Positions 8,260 to 16,376 of a stretch of DNA of 39,174 nucleotides are shown here, in pieces. The notes under the pieces are model-generated. The model saw only the letters and a list, made by a program, of their open reading frames with translations, did no database searches and was not told the origin of the DNA. The DNA comes from JANRKF01 sp033763575 (GTDB lineage Bacteria > Pseudomonadota > Alphaproteobacteria > Rickettsiales > SXRF01), in contig JANRKF010000018.1 of NCBI GenBank assembly GCA_033763575.1, forward strand, positions 1-39,174, given 5' to 3'. The first letter of the stretch is position 1; every line of letters begins with the position of its first letter. Both the position numbers and the translations under genes were made by a program.

Positions 8260-8942
8260 TGAAAAAAGCCGTGCTCCTGCTTTCCGGCGGGCTGGACTCC
8301 ACCACCACGCTCGCCATCGCCAAGGTGGCTGGATTCTCGGTCTATGCCATCTCTTTTGCATACGGGCAAAAACACGCGCATGAAATTGAAGCCGCAAAGC
8401 GTATTGCAGGTGAAATGGGTGTAGCCGAACATCGCGTTGCCACTATTGATCTTGCCATATTCGGCGGCTCGGCGCTTACCTCTTCCATCGCCGTGCCGAA
8501 AGACCGCAGCGAAGGCGACATGGCCCATGACATCCCCGTCACCTATGTGCCTGCGCGCAACACCATTTTCCTGTCCTATGCCCTGGCATGGGCGGAAGTG
8601 CTGGGCAGCACCGATATTTTCATCGGCGTGAACGCGGTGGATTACAGCGGCTACCCCGATTGCCGCCCGGAATTCATCGAGGCCTTCGAGCGCATGGCGA
8701 ACCTTGCGACCAAAGCCGGTGTCGGCGGCGGGAAATTAGTGGTGCACACGCCGCTTATTGCGCTCACCAAGGCCGAAATCATAAAGCGCGGCATCGCTCT
8801 TAACGTCGATTATGCACACACCACGAGCTGCTATGACCCGCCCGCCGATGGCATCGCCTGCGGTCGTTGCGACGCCTGTTCTTTGCGCAAAAAAGGCTTT
8901 GCCGAGGCGGGGATCGCGGATCCCACGCGCTACGCCCCATGA
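8259..8942 (+). CDS. queC: 7-cyano-7-deazaguanine synthase
   Basis: A 227-aa ATP-dependent enzyme that converts 7-carboxy-7-deazaguanine to preQ0. It has the PP-loop SGGLDST (9-15), a conserved VPARNTIF segment, and the C-terminal zinc cysteines in SCYDPPADGIACGRCDAC. Length is normal. It is translationally coupled to queE upstream, and the following gene starts inside its last codons (ATGA). Confidence 0.96.
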   Translation: MKKAVLLLSGGLDSTTTLAIAKVAGFSVYAISFAYGQKHAHEIEAAKRIAGEMGVAEHRVATIDLAIFGGSALTSSIAVPKDRSEGDMAHDIPVTYVPARNTIFLSYALAWAEVLGSTDIFIGVNAVDYSGYPDCRPEFIEAFERMANLATKAGVGGGKLVVHTPLIALTKAEIIKRGIALNVDYAHTTSCYDPPADGIACGRCDACSLRKKGFAEAGIADPTRYAP

Positions 8943-9496
8943 GTGTCTGGGTTCTTCAATCACCCTTTACCGCAGAAGAGGAAAAACACCTCGCCCAGAT
9001 GGAGGAATTACCGCTGCCTTTTGACGATTTGCCGGATTTAAGCGGCGTGCGTAACGAGGAATCGATGCGCTGGCTGCTGGAAAAACTGCGCCCGGACGCG
9101 CCGCCGGAAACGATCGTGCGGCGGGCGGATGTCTACTGGGCGCGTTATGGACGGCTGGCTGCGGCGGATCTGCTGGTAATCCCGCTTTCAAACAAAAAAA
9201 TAGCGCTGGCCGAGGTGGTAACGCCCTATCATTACCGGGTAGAGCTGGGCAAAGACAGCCATTATGCGACCGTCAAATGGATGGAAACCTCGCTGGCACA
9301 GCGCAAGCTTGGTGCGCTCTCCCTGCTTCTTGCCAACCCCTCGCCGATGCAGATGGTAGAAACTGTCGATGGCCGGAAAGCAGTCTATCTGCTGCTTAAG
9401 CGTTCCTATAACCGTTTTGCCAAGTGGAGATGGCTGCTGGCCCTGCTCTTTGCCATGCAGGTGACGCTGATGCTGGTCAACATGCTGAAGGATTAG
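8939..9496 (+). CDS. Uncharacterised protein with C-terminal membrane anchor
   Basis: I do not recognise this 185-aa protein. The start at 8939 overlaps the queC stop (ATGA). The N-terminal two thirds are soluble; a central stretch, VYWARYGRLAAADLLVIPLS followed by NKKIALAEVVTPYHYRVE, looks like a small beta-barrel with the kind of aromatic pattern seen in modified-base-reading or PUA-like folds (a loose resemblance). Residues about 158-180 (WLLALLFAMQVTLMLVNML) form one C-terminal transmembrane helix, so it would be tail-anchored with the domain in the cytoplasm. Coupling to queE-queC suggests a link to deazaguanine metabolism, but co-expression alone is weak evidence. The stop codon is part of a long palindromic element. 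Confidence 0.6.
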   Translation: MSVWVLQSPFTAEEEKHLAQMEELPLPFDDLPDLSGVRNEESMRWLLEKLRPDAPPETIVRRADVYWARYGRLAAADLLVIPLSNKKIALAEVVTPYHYRVELGKDSHYATVKWMETSLAQRKLGALSLLLANPSPMQMVETVDGRKAVYLLLKRSYNRFAKWRWLLALLFAMQVTLMLVNMLKD

Positions 9497-9618
9497 AGCG
9501 TTTTCGCTTTAGTTGTGCGCCAGGCAACTGAGGCGAGGCGCACGGAATGTACAACCAGTACATGAGTACGCCGAGTCCGAAGGGTAACAACGCGCACGGC
9601 TAAATGGAAAATGCTCTA
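9494..9618. repeat. Long hairpin element between convergent genes, copy 1
   Basis: A 125-bp imperfect palindrome. The outer arms tagagcgttttcgctttag (9494-9512) and ctaaatggaaaatgctcta (9600-9618) pair at 16 of 19 positions, and gtacaaccagtac sits near the centre. The terminal TAG on each strand is the stop codon of the flanking gene (upstream gene on +, DUF1150 gene on -). The centre resembles the element at 23082-23203. It may act as a bidirectional terminator. Confidence 0.8.
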
Positions 9619-9831
9619 GTTCAAGAGCACTGGTTCAAGATTATGCTGCTTGGCGGCAAAATAGGCCGCATCGCGGGTCTGAAACACCGCAAGTTCCTCA
9701 CCGCTGGCATTGCACACGGCGAAACCCTGTCCCTGTTTGGTGCTGACGGGTTTCAAATAGGCAAAAGTCAGTTCGCTGAAATCCATGGAAGATGCTTGCA
9801 GCAGGCTATTTTCAATGGTTTCCATGGTCAT
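9616..9831 (-). CDS. DUF1150 family small protein
   Basis: A 71-aa protein matching the alphaproteobacterial DUF1150 pattern: a short acidic start, then FAYLKPVSTKQGQGFAVCNA, a GEELAVF strand, and the conserved ending RDAAYFAAKQHNLEPVLLN. The molecular role is unknown; in many alphaproteobacteria the family is encoded next to small heat-shock proteins, which is not the case here. I place the start at ATG 9831, with AAGGTG just upstream; a GTG at 9837 and an ATG at 9825 are alternatives. It follows ybeY on the same strand after 96 bp of AT-rich sequence. Confidence 0.8.
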   Translation of the reverse strand: MTMETIENSLLQASSMDFSELTFAYLKPVSTKQGQGFAVCNASGEELAVFQTRDAAYFAAKQHNLEPVLLN

Positions 9832-9927
9832 GTTCACCTTAATGCGGCGGTTGATTCAATTACTATACCACAAGATATAGGAAAGTAATGTGAAGTTTCA
9901 ATGACAATAGAAAATTATTTTGTTGCA

Positions 9928-10353
9928 TTATTCATAGGGATTGCCGATGCCCAATTTTGCAAGGATCTTCACCTCTTTTTTTTCCATTTTTTCTGCATCA
10001 TTTTCGTTTTCATGGTCATGGCCCATCAGATGCAGCACACCATGCACGATCAGATGCGCGCTATGGGATTTGAATTTTTTGCCCTGCTCACGCGCCTCGC
10101 GCTCAATCGTATCGTACGCTAAAATCACATCGCCCAGCGGCGCCTCGTCATTGGGAAAGGAAAGCACGTTGGTCGGCTTATCCTTGCCGCGATATTGCTT
10201 GTTGAGGCTACGCAGCAGCGCATCATCGGCCAGCACAATCGAAACGTCGCCCTTGCCGGGCACGGCGGCGCAAATCGACTCCACCGTTTTGCAATAAGGG
10301 GCGAGCGCTTTCTTCCAACGCGGATCGTGCAGGTGGATCGACGGCTTAATCAT
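9928..10353 (-). CDS. ybeY: Endoribonuclease YbeY, 16S rRNA maturation
   Basis: A 141-aa metallo-endoribonuclease that takes part in 16S rRNA 3'-end processing and ribosome quality control. The zinc motif H-G-x-L-H-L-x-G-H-D-H is at residues 104-114 (H104, H108, H114). NVLSFP (62-67) is also conserved. The start MIKPSIHLHD at 10353 overlaps the phoH coding end by 8 bp, the normal arrangement of this cluster. Confidence 0.95.
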   Translation of the reverse strand: MIKPSIHLHDPRWKKALAPYCKTVESICAAVPGKGDVSIVLADDALLRSLNKQYRGKDKPTNVLSFPNDEAPLGDVILAYDTIEREAREQGKKFKSHSAHLIVHGVLHLMGHDHENENDAEKMEKKEVKILAKLGIGNPYE

Positions 10354-11356
10354 TATCCACAAGGCGCATGCCGCGCTTTTTCTTGTCCCATTCCTCATAG
10401 GCCTGGACAATTTTTGCGGCGAGGTCGTGACGCACCACATCGGAATCGGAAAATTTGATGGTGTCGATGCCGGTAATATTGGTGACCTTGCGAATGGCGT
10501 CGCCCAAACCGGATTTCACGTCTTTCGGTAAATCCACCTGCGAAAGATCGCCGGTAATCACCATGCGCGTGTTCTGGCCCATGCGGGTGAGGAACATTTT
10601 CATTTGGGTGGCGGTGGTGTTCTGAGCCTCATCCAGGATCACAAAGGCGTTTGAAAGCGTGCGGCCGCGCATGAAGGCGAGCGGCGCCACTTCGATCTCG
10701 CCGGTTTCCATATGGCGCTCCAGCTTCTCCGCCGGCATCATATCGAACAGCGCATCATAGAGCGGACGCAGATACGGATCGATTTTCTCCTTGAGGTCGC
10801 CGGGCAGGAAGCCGAGCTTTTCACCCGCCTCCACCGCCGGGCGCGACAGGATAATTTTTTCGACGCGGCCGGTGGTGAACATATACACCGCCATCGCCAC
10901 CGCGAGGTACGTTTTCCCCGTACCCGCAGGCCCGAGCGCAAACACCATGTCATGCTTGTGCAGCGACTCGATATATTTTGCCTGCACCACCGAGAACGGC
11001 TTCACGTCCTTTTTCATCGTCCGGATAACGACATCATGCGCGCCGAATAAATTGCGCCCCTCAGCATCGGGCTTGGTGCTCGCCATGCGAATGGCGGCGT
11101 CCACCTGCTGGCTGCTGATATCGCGGCCTTTGCGGGCATCGGCATAAAGCGATTCGAGCGCAGCGCGACCGGCTTCGGCGGCCGCTTTTTCGCCGGAAAG
11201 CACCACCGTATTCCCGCGTGATGAAGCAGAAATATTCAGCTTGCGTTCGATTTTGGATAGATGGGCGTCGCTTTCGCCGTAAAGGAGGGGGAGTACACTG
11301 TTATCCTGGAAGGTGACACTAACCTGGTATTCGCTACCGTTGCCGTTTTTGCTCAC
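10346..11356 (-). CDS. ybeZ: PhoH-like ATPase (PhoL/YbeZ)
   Basis: A 336-aa P-loop NTPase that works with YbeY in RNA metabolism. An N-terminal KH-like region (about 10-75) precedes the PhoH domain, with Walker A GPAGTGKT (142-149) and Walker B ILDEAQN (240-246). The start is a GTG at 11356; an AAAAGG lies about 9 nt upstream inside the end of miaB, and the ATG at 11360 is out of frame. It directly abuts the miaB stop. Confidence 0.93.
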   Translation of the reverse strand: MSKNGNGSEYQVSVTFQDNSVLPLLYGESDAHLSKIERKLNISASSRGNTVVLSGEKAAAEAGRAALESLYADARKGRDISSQQVDAAIRMASTKPDAEGRNLFGAHDVVIRTMKKDVKPFSVVQAKYIESLHKHDMVFALGPAGTGKTYLAVAMAVYMFTTGRVEKIILSRPAVEAGEKLGFLPGDLKEKIDPYLRPLYDALFDMMPAEKLERHMETGEIEVAPLAFMRGRTLSNAFVILDEAQNTTATQMKMFLTRMGQNTRMVITGDLSQVDLPKDVKSGLGDAIRKVTNITGIDTIKFSDSDVVRHDLAAKIVQAYEEWDKKKRGMRLVDND

Positions 11357-12712
11357 TCATGCTACCTTTTGGTTGGAATTGAAAGACATCACTCTACCCG
11401 CAACACTATTCAAATAGGATTCCTCTATTGTAACAGAAACTAATTTCCCGCGATAGTGATTTACATCTTTGATATGCACGCTTTGCATATAAGGTGACTT
11501 GCCAAGCAGTTGCCCCTCATATTTTCCCTCGCGGTCGAACAGCACCTCAAAGCTTTTGCCCACCGTGCTTGCGTTAAAGGCCATCTGCTGTTCCTGCAGG
11601 AGGGCTTGCAACTGCGCCAGCCGCAGTTTTTTGGCATCTTCCGGCACCTGGTTCTCGTCGGTCGCCGCCGGGGTGCCGGGACGCGGGCTGTATTTAAAGG
11701 AATAGGCCTGCGCGTATTTTGCCTCGCGCACCAGTGCCATCGTCTCCTCAAATTCAGCGTCGGTCTCGCCGGGAAAGCCCACGATAAAATCCGACGAGAA
11801 GGCAATATCGGGCCGCACCTTGCGTAAGCGGCTCAGGATATCCAGATAAAATTCCGCCGTATGTTTACGGTTCATGCGCGCAAGCACCGCATCCGAACCC
11901 GACTGGATCGGCAGGTGCAAATACGGCATGATTTTTTTCCCGGCATGAATATCGATCAAATCCTGCGTCATATCACGCGGGTGCGAGGTGATGTAGCGGA
12001 TACGCTCCAGCCCGTTGATATTTGAAAGCTCCGCCATCAGGTCAGCCAGCGACCATGTGCGGCCATCGTCGCCCTCGCCGTGATAGGCATTCACGTTCTG
12101 CCCAAGCAGCATGATATCGAGCGTGCCCTGGTCCACCAGGCGTTTGGCTTCATCAAGAATCGCCGAAACCTTCCGCGAATATTCCGCGCCACGCGTATAA
12201 GGCACCACGCAGAAAGTGCAGAATTTATCGCAGCCCTCCTGCACCGAAAGAAATGCGGAAACGCCTTGCTTCGTCGCCTCCGGCAGGTAATCGAATTTTG
12301 GTTCGGCGGGGAAATCCAGCTCGACCACGCCGCCCTGCCCACGAATCGCCCGCGTCACCATTTCCGGCAATTGGTAATAGCTCTGCGAGCCCATCACCAT
12401 ATCGACATACGGCGCCCGGCGAATGATCTCTTCGCCCTCGGCCTGCCCCACGCAGCCGCCCACCGCGATCAGCATCTTTCCGCCGCGTGCTTTTTTCTTG
12501 TCTTTTTCTTTCAGCAGCCGCCCAAGGTCGGAATAGACTTTTTCCTCCGCCTTTTCACGAATATGGCAGGTATTGAGAATGACCAGGTCGGCATCCTCCG
12601 GCGTATCGGACGCGGCATAGCCCAAAGGCCGCATCACATCGTGCATCCGCACCGTGTCATAGGCGTTCATCTGGCAGCCATAGGTTTTAATGTAGAGTTT
12701 TTTGGTCGTCAT
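11357..12712 (-). CDS. miaB: tRNA-2-methylthio-N6-dimethylallyladenosine synthase
   Basis: A 451-aa radical SAM methylthiotransferase that modifies A37 of tRNAs reading UNN codons. The N-terminal UPF0004 domain carries C13, C49 and C87 for one [4Fe-4S] cluster. The radical SAM motif is C161, C165, C168 (GCDKFCTFC), and a TRAM domain ends the protein (GKSFEVLFDREGKYEGQLLG onward). I use ATG 12712 (MTTKKLYIKT); it overlaps the TGA of the small upstream gene as ATGA, which supports this start over the longer frame. It is followed without a gap by phoH and ybeY, so the putative toxin pair upstream leads a tRNA and ribosome maturation operon. Confidence 0.96.
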   Translation of the reverse strand: MTTKKLYIKTYGCQMNAYDTVRMHDVMRPLGYAASDTPEDADLVILNTCHIREKAEEKVYSDLGRLLKEKDKKKARGGKMLIAVGGCVGQAEGEEIIRRAPYVDMVMGSQSYYQLPEMVTRAIRGQGGVVELDFPAEPKFDYLPEATKQGVSAFLSVQEGCDKFCTFCVVPYTRGAEYSRKVSAILDEAKRLVDQGTLDIMLLGQNVNAYHGEGDDGRTWSLADLMAELSNINGLERIRYITSHPRDMTQDLIDIHAGKKIMPYLHLPIQSGSDAVLARMNRKHTAEFYLDILSRLRKVRPDIAFSSDFIVGFPGETDAEFEETMALVREAKYAQAYSFKYSPRPGTPAATDENQVPEDAKKLRLAQLQALLQEQQMAFNASTVGKSFEVLFDREGKYEGQLLGKSPYMQSVHIKDVNHYRGKLVSVTIEESYLNSVAGRVMSFNSNQKVA

Positions 12713-12888
12713 AACTTCTTGAGCAGTGCCGCCGTAATTTTGCTCGCGGGCTGGGTAAGCACTTTGCCATCTTTCCATACGGAGAATGACACGCCATTTT
12801 TCTTGCGCTCCTCAAATGCTTTTCGCACGCCTTCGCGCAGGGCTTGGAGTATTTTTTTATCGCTTGCCGTCAAGCTAGATTTTTTCAT
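12709..12888 (-). CDS. Small partner protein of zeta-like ATPase, possible antitoxin
   Basis: A 59-aa basic protein. The first half (TASDKKILQALREGVRKAFE) looks like a single helix, followed by a short strand pair with VSFSVWKDGKVL and a helical tail ending in ITAALLKKL. Proteins of this size with a W-x-D-G-K/R-V motif are often found beside the zeta-like ATPase family upstream of it, so I infer a toxin-antitoxin or regulator pairing. The ATG at 12888 has GAGA upstream and overlaps the ATPase coding end by 14 bp; a TTG at 12903 is in frame but less likely. Its stop overlaps the miaB start. Confidence 0.7.
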   Translation of the reverse strand: MKKSSLTASDKKILQALREGVRKAFEERKKNGVSFSVWKDGKVLTQPASKITAALLKKL

Positions 12889-13438
12889 ACATATCTCTTT
12901 CAAATACGGTTTCCACCTGTTTTTCTGCCTTGGCTATCATGACGGGCGGGGCAACGGAATTATCAAAAATATACCAGAAATCCGCCAATTGGCGATAGTG
13001 ATTCAGAAAATTATCACGGCTTTTTCCATACCGCCGCCTTACATCCTTGCTTGGGACAAAATGACCGCCTTGCGCTACACGCTCTTTGATGCGGCTGAGG
13101 GCTATTGAAACCGATGGAATCCAAAGGTAAAACAAATGGATAATATAACCTTGCGCCTTGAGTTTTTTAATCACGGAGAGATGGGTCTTGCCCGATAAGG
13201 TGGATTCAAACCCAAAATCTTGCCTGGTTTCGGCAAGCGTATGCAATTGTTCAAGCACAACGCGGCCGGCTTTTATAGCGGCTTTCTCGGGAGCAAAGGG
13301 CGATATGCCCTGTGCAATCATATCCGCATTCACAAACTGCTTGCACTTCGCATAAGCAGGCAGGTAACTGGTAGCAAAGGTGGTTTTACCTGCACCATTG
13401 GGCCCGGCGATGATATAGACATGTGGATGTTTTTTCAT
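12875..13438 (-). CDS. Zeta toxin-like P-loop ATPase/kinase
   Basis: A 187-aa protein of the predicted zeta-toxin/ABC-type ATPase family. The Walker A motif is GPNGAGKT (12-19), NADMIAQGISPFAPEKAA forms the substrate loop, and FGFESTLSGKTHLSVIKKLK is the characteristic second motif. Zeta toxins phosphorylate UDP-N-acetylglucosamine, but chromosomal relatives of this short type are mostly untested, so toxicity is an inference. It is divergent from tsaB with 42 bp between start codons, and coding continues into the small partner and miaB. Alternative: a nucleotide kinase with a housekeeping role. Confidence 0.8.
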   Translation of the reverse strand: MKKHPHVYIIAGPNGAGKTTFATSYLPAYAKCKQFVNADMIAQGISPFAPEKAAIKAGRVVLEQLHTLAETRQDFGFESTLSGKTHLSVIKKLKAQGYIIHLFYLWIPSVSIALSRIKERVAQGGHFVPSKDVRRRYGKSRDNFLNHYRQLADFWYIFDNSVAPPVMIAKAEKQVETVFERDMYEKI

Positions 13439-13480
13439 GGACGTGATACATAATGCCGCAAAACTCCAAGGTCAACCGAC

Positions 13481-14068
13481 ATGACAGCTACCATCCTCGC
13501 CATCGATTCCGCCATCGGTATCAGCTCCGTGGCCATCTGGCATGGCAGGAAAGTGGCGGTGTACCTCGAAGACCGCGAATCCACCATGCAATCGGCGCGG
13601 CTCATGCCATTGGTCGAGGCCGCCCTCGCGCAGGCCGGGCTCAGCTATGGTGACATTACCCGCGTGGCCGCCACCGTCGGCCCCGGCAGCTTCACCGGCA
13701 TCCGCATCGGGCTTGCGGCAGCGCGGGGCATTGCCTTTGCCGCAGGCATTCCCTGTGTCGGCTATACCACATTAGAGGTGATGCACGCGGCGGGTGGTGA
13801 ATTATGCATCTTAAACGCCGGTAAGGGCGAGGTGTTTTACCAGGTTTTTGGCGAAAATGCCACCGAACCGGCTATCGGAAAACTTGATGATATTCTGGCA
13901 CGCTACCCCAACGCCATTATCGCCAGCAGCGTAAGTCCGGCAGCAATTACCCACCCCCGCGCCGATGCGCTGGCGCGGCTCGCTGCCACCCATCCCGAAA
14001 ACGCCGTGGCACCTTCACCCTTTTACATCCGCCCGCCGGACGCGAAACCTGCCGCACAGTTTTCTTAA
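13481..14068 (+). CDS. tsaB: tRNA threonylcarbamoyladenosine biosynthesis protein TsaB
   Basis: A 195-aa ASKHA-fold protein that partners TsaD in making t6A37 in tRNA. The start MTATILAIDSAIGISSVAIW, the VAATVGPGSFTGIRIGLAAA segment and the terminal FYIRPPDAKPA are typical. It is shorter than E. coli TsaB (231 aa), mainly in the C-terminal part. TsaD, TsaE and RimI are not in the window. Confidence 0.92.
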   Translation: MTATILAIDSAIGISSVAIWHGRKVAVYLEDRESTMQSARLMPLVEAALAQAGLSYGDITRVAATVGPGSFTGIRIGLAAARGIAFAAGIPCVGYTTLEVMHAAGGELCILNAGKGEVFYQVFGENATEPAIGKLDDILARYPNAIIASSVSPAAITHPRADALARLAATHPENAVAPSPFYIRPPDAKPAAQFS

Positions 14069-14137
14069 GTTGCCCCGTTTCCCGGTTGCTGTTACACCTT
14101 ACGCATCCGGCAACCACAAAAAAGCTGAGAGTCGATT

Positions 14138-14731
14138 ATGCGTAAATTACCCTTTCTCTTCGCCCTGTGCACACTGCTTGCATCCTGCCTTGATGCGGGA
14201 ACGGTCTCACCCGGCCCGGCGCCGAATTTCGGGCGCTACCAGCCGATTTACATGAGCGTGGCGCGGATTGATGTGCTTGAGGAATATAAATCGCCGATGC
14301 GCCCGCCGAATGCCGAACATCTCATGCCCTACTCCCCCGCCGATGCGATGCAGATATGGATAAAGCAACGCCTCAAGGCCAGCGGCGGCGGAAAAACCAT
14401 GCAGATCATCATCAAGGATGCGAGCGTGATCGAAAAGCCGTTGCCGACGACCGAAGGAGTGATGGGCATGTTCTCCACCGAGCCGGACCGCGAATATCGC
14501 GCGCGGCTGGAGGTTGAGATGCGGATTTACGGCGATGCGGCGCTGTCCGAAGCCAGTATCTCGGTGGTCGCCACCCGCTCGCTGCAGATGCGTGAAGATG
14601 AAACACTTACAACACGCGACCAGAAATTCCGTGGCATGATGACGGAAATGATGACCACGATGAACGCCGAGATGGAAAAAAATATTTTCCAATATCTTGG
14701 GCCGTATGTGAATTTCTCGATTAATCCATAG
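14138..14731 (+). CDS. Conserved lipoprotein of unknown function
   Basis: A 197-aa protein with a lipoprotein signal peptide (MRKLPFLFALCTLLASC, lipobox LASC, lipidated Cys at residue 17). The mature part has a YMSVARIDVLEEY strand, then SPADAMQIWIKQRLKASGGG, an alternating strand-helix domain, and a helical methionine-rich C-terminus (MMTEMMTTMNAEMEKN). It resembles uncharacterised alphaproteobacterial lipoproteins but I cannot name a family. It stops 7 bp before the permease gene, so the two are probably co-transcribed. Confidence 0.75.
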   Translation: MRKLPFLFALCTLLASCLDAGTVSPGPAPNFGRYQPIYMSVARIDVLEEYKSPMRPPNAEHLMPYSPADAMQIWIKQRLKASGGGKTMQIIIKDASVIEKPLPTTEGVMGMFSTEPDREYRARLEVEMRIYGDAALSEASISVVATRSLQMREDETLTTRDQKFRGMMTEMMTTMNAEMEKNIFQYLGPYVNFSINP

Positions 14732-14738
14732 ACAGTCG

Positions 14739-15647
14739 ATGAACGTTTACCTCCCCATCGCAGAAATGTCCGTCAACATTTTCCTGATCCTTGGGTTGGG
14801 CGCGATGGCAGGAGTATTATCCGGTATTTTCGGCATTGGCGGCGGCTTCCTGATGACCCCGCTCCTGATTTTCATCGGCGTGCCTCCTTCCATTTCGGTT
14901 TCGACCGTCGCCAACCAGATCATCGCCTCGTCGGTTTCCGGCTTCATCGCACACTGGCGGCGGCATAATGTCGATTTCAAAATGGGCTGGTTCCTGTTCG
15001 CCGGCGGGGTGGTCGGTTCATCGGCGGGCGTCGGCATTTTTCACTGGCTACAGCGTATCGGGCAGATCGATTTGATTATTTCCATCTGCTACGTCACCTT
15101 CCTCGGCATTATCGGTTCGATGATGGCAGCGGAGAGCCTGCACACCATTTTCAAATTCGCCCGCAGGCCGGTAAACGTCGAAAGAAAACGCCTGTTTACC
15201 CGCCTGCCATGGCAGGTGCATTTCCCGCTCTCGAAGCTTACCATCAGCGGCTTTGCGCCGATCACGATCGGCCTGTTTGTTGGCATCATGGTGTCGCTCA
15301 TGGGCATCGGCGGCGGGTTCTTCCTTGTGCCTGCGATGATTTATATCCTCGGCATGCCAACGAGTGTGGTGATCGGCACATCGCTGTTCCAGATTATTTT
15401 TATCACCGCGAATGTCACGCTGCTGCAGGCCATCACCACCCAGACGGTCGATATCATGCTGGCCCTGCTGCTACTCGCCGGATCGGTTTTCGGCGCACAG
15501 TTCGGCAGCAAGATCGGATCGCGCCTGCCCGCCGAACATTTACGCGGCATGCTCGCTGCGCTCATCCTTGGGGTGGCGATCAAGCTGGCGTTCGGCCTGC
15601 TCACTCCGCCGGAAAGTATCTATAGTGTGAGCATCGTCAATGATTAG
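14739..15647 (+). CDS. TSUP-family permease (TauE/SafE), putative sulfur compound or anion exporter
   Basis: A 302-aa membrane protein with the two-fold repeat of the TSUP family: GAMAGVLSGIFGIGGGFLMT in the first half and GIMVSLMGIGGGFFLVPAM in the second, each with the conserved G-I-G-G-G. About eight hydrophobic helices are visible. Members export sulfite, sulfoacetate or similar anions. The next gene is a TIGR02186 protein, a pairing common in alphaproteobacteria. Its stop overlaps the start of that gene by 8 bp. The substrate is not evident. Confidence 0.9.
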   Translation: MNVYLPIAEMSVNIFLILGLGAMAGVLSGIFGIGGGFLMTPLLIFIGVPPSISVSTVANQIIASSVSGFIAHWRRHNVDFKMGWFLFAGGVVGSSAGVGIFHWLQRIGQIDLIISICYVTFLGIIGSMMAAESLHTIFKFARRPVNVERKRLFTRLPWQVHFPLSKLTISGFAPITIGLFVGIMVSLMGIGGGFFLVPAMIYILGMPTSVVIGTSLFQIIFITANVTLLQAITTQTVDIMLALLLLAGSVFGAQFGSKIGSRLPAEHLRGMLAALILGVAIKLAFGLLTPPESIYSVSIVND

Positions 15648-16368
15648 AACCGCTTTTGTTATCCTCCTTGTCATGATGACACCGGCGCACGCGGCGCCGC
15701 TGATCGCCGATTTGTCGAATTACCAGATTACGATGGATTCGTCGTTCAACGGCACGCGGCTTTTCGTCTTCGGCACCCGCAATGATGCTGGTGACGTGGT
15801 GGTGGTGATACGCGGCCCCACCAAAAATTATGTGGTGCGCAAGAAACGCCAGATCGGCGGCATCTGGGTGAATGCCGAACGTATCAAGCTGTTCCGCATC
15901 CCGGATTTTTATGCCATCACCAGCAGTAAGCCGTTTGCTGAAATGCCCTATCACAACATGTTCCGGCAACTGGCTATCGGCCAGAATAATCTTTTTAAAT
16001 CGCCGTTTGAAGGCAAGGCGCAGGCCTCCTATCAGGAATTCACCGATGCATTTGTCAACTACCAGAGGCAGCGGCAGCTTTATAGCAGCCAACCCTCGAC
16101 TTTTACGTTTATGGGCGAAACCCTGTTCAAAACCGTTATCGAATTCCCAGATAATATTCCGCCGGGCATGTATAATGCTGAAATCTACCTGCTCCAGGAC
16201 AGCACCATCATCGGCACGCACGTGCTGCCGATTACGGTGAGCAAGGTAGGCATCGATGCCTTCATTTATGATTTTGCCCACCGCCAGCCGTTTTTATACG
16301 GCCTCGTCGCAATATTATTCGCGCTATTCGCCGGATGGTTCGCCGGACGTTTATTCGAAAAAGCATAG
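15640..16368 (+). CDS. TIGR02186 family membrane-anchored protein
   Basis: A 242-aa protein with a signal peptide (cleavage near AHA-AP), a periplasmic beta-rich domain and one C-terminal helix (GLVAILFALFAGWFAGRLF). The segments NGTRLFVFGTRN and VVVVIRGPTKNYVVRKK, and IGGIWVNAE, are typical of TIGR02186, a family of unknown function regularly encoded beside TSUP permeases. A role assisting that transporter is an inference from neighbourhood only. Confidence 0.88.
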   Translation: MIRTAFVILLVMMTPAHAAPLIADLSNYQITMDSSFNGTRLFVFGTRNDAGDVVVVIRGPTKNYVVRKKRQIGGIWVNAERIKLFRIPDFYAITSSKPFAEMPYHNMFRQLAIGQNNLFKSPFEGKAQASYQEFTDAFVNYQRQRQLYSSQPSTFTFMGETLFKTVIEFPDNIPPGMYNAEIYLLQDSTIIGTHVLPITVSKVGIDAFIYDFAHRQPFLYGLVAILFALFAGWFAGRLFEKA

Positions 16369-16376
16369 GAGACATT

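Noticed and set aside
11356..11360. ATG at 11360 as the phoH start
   Set aside because: It is out of frame with PhoH; the GTG at 11356 gives the expected N-terminus.
14084..14120. Terminator after tsaB (ggttgc ... gcaacc stem)
   Set aside because: Only 6 bp of stem around a loop of more than 20 nt and no T run on the plus strand; too weak to call.
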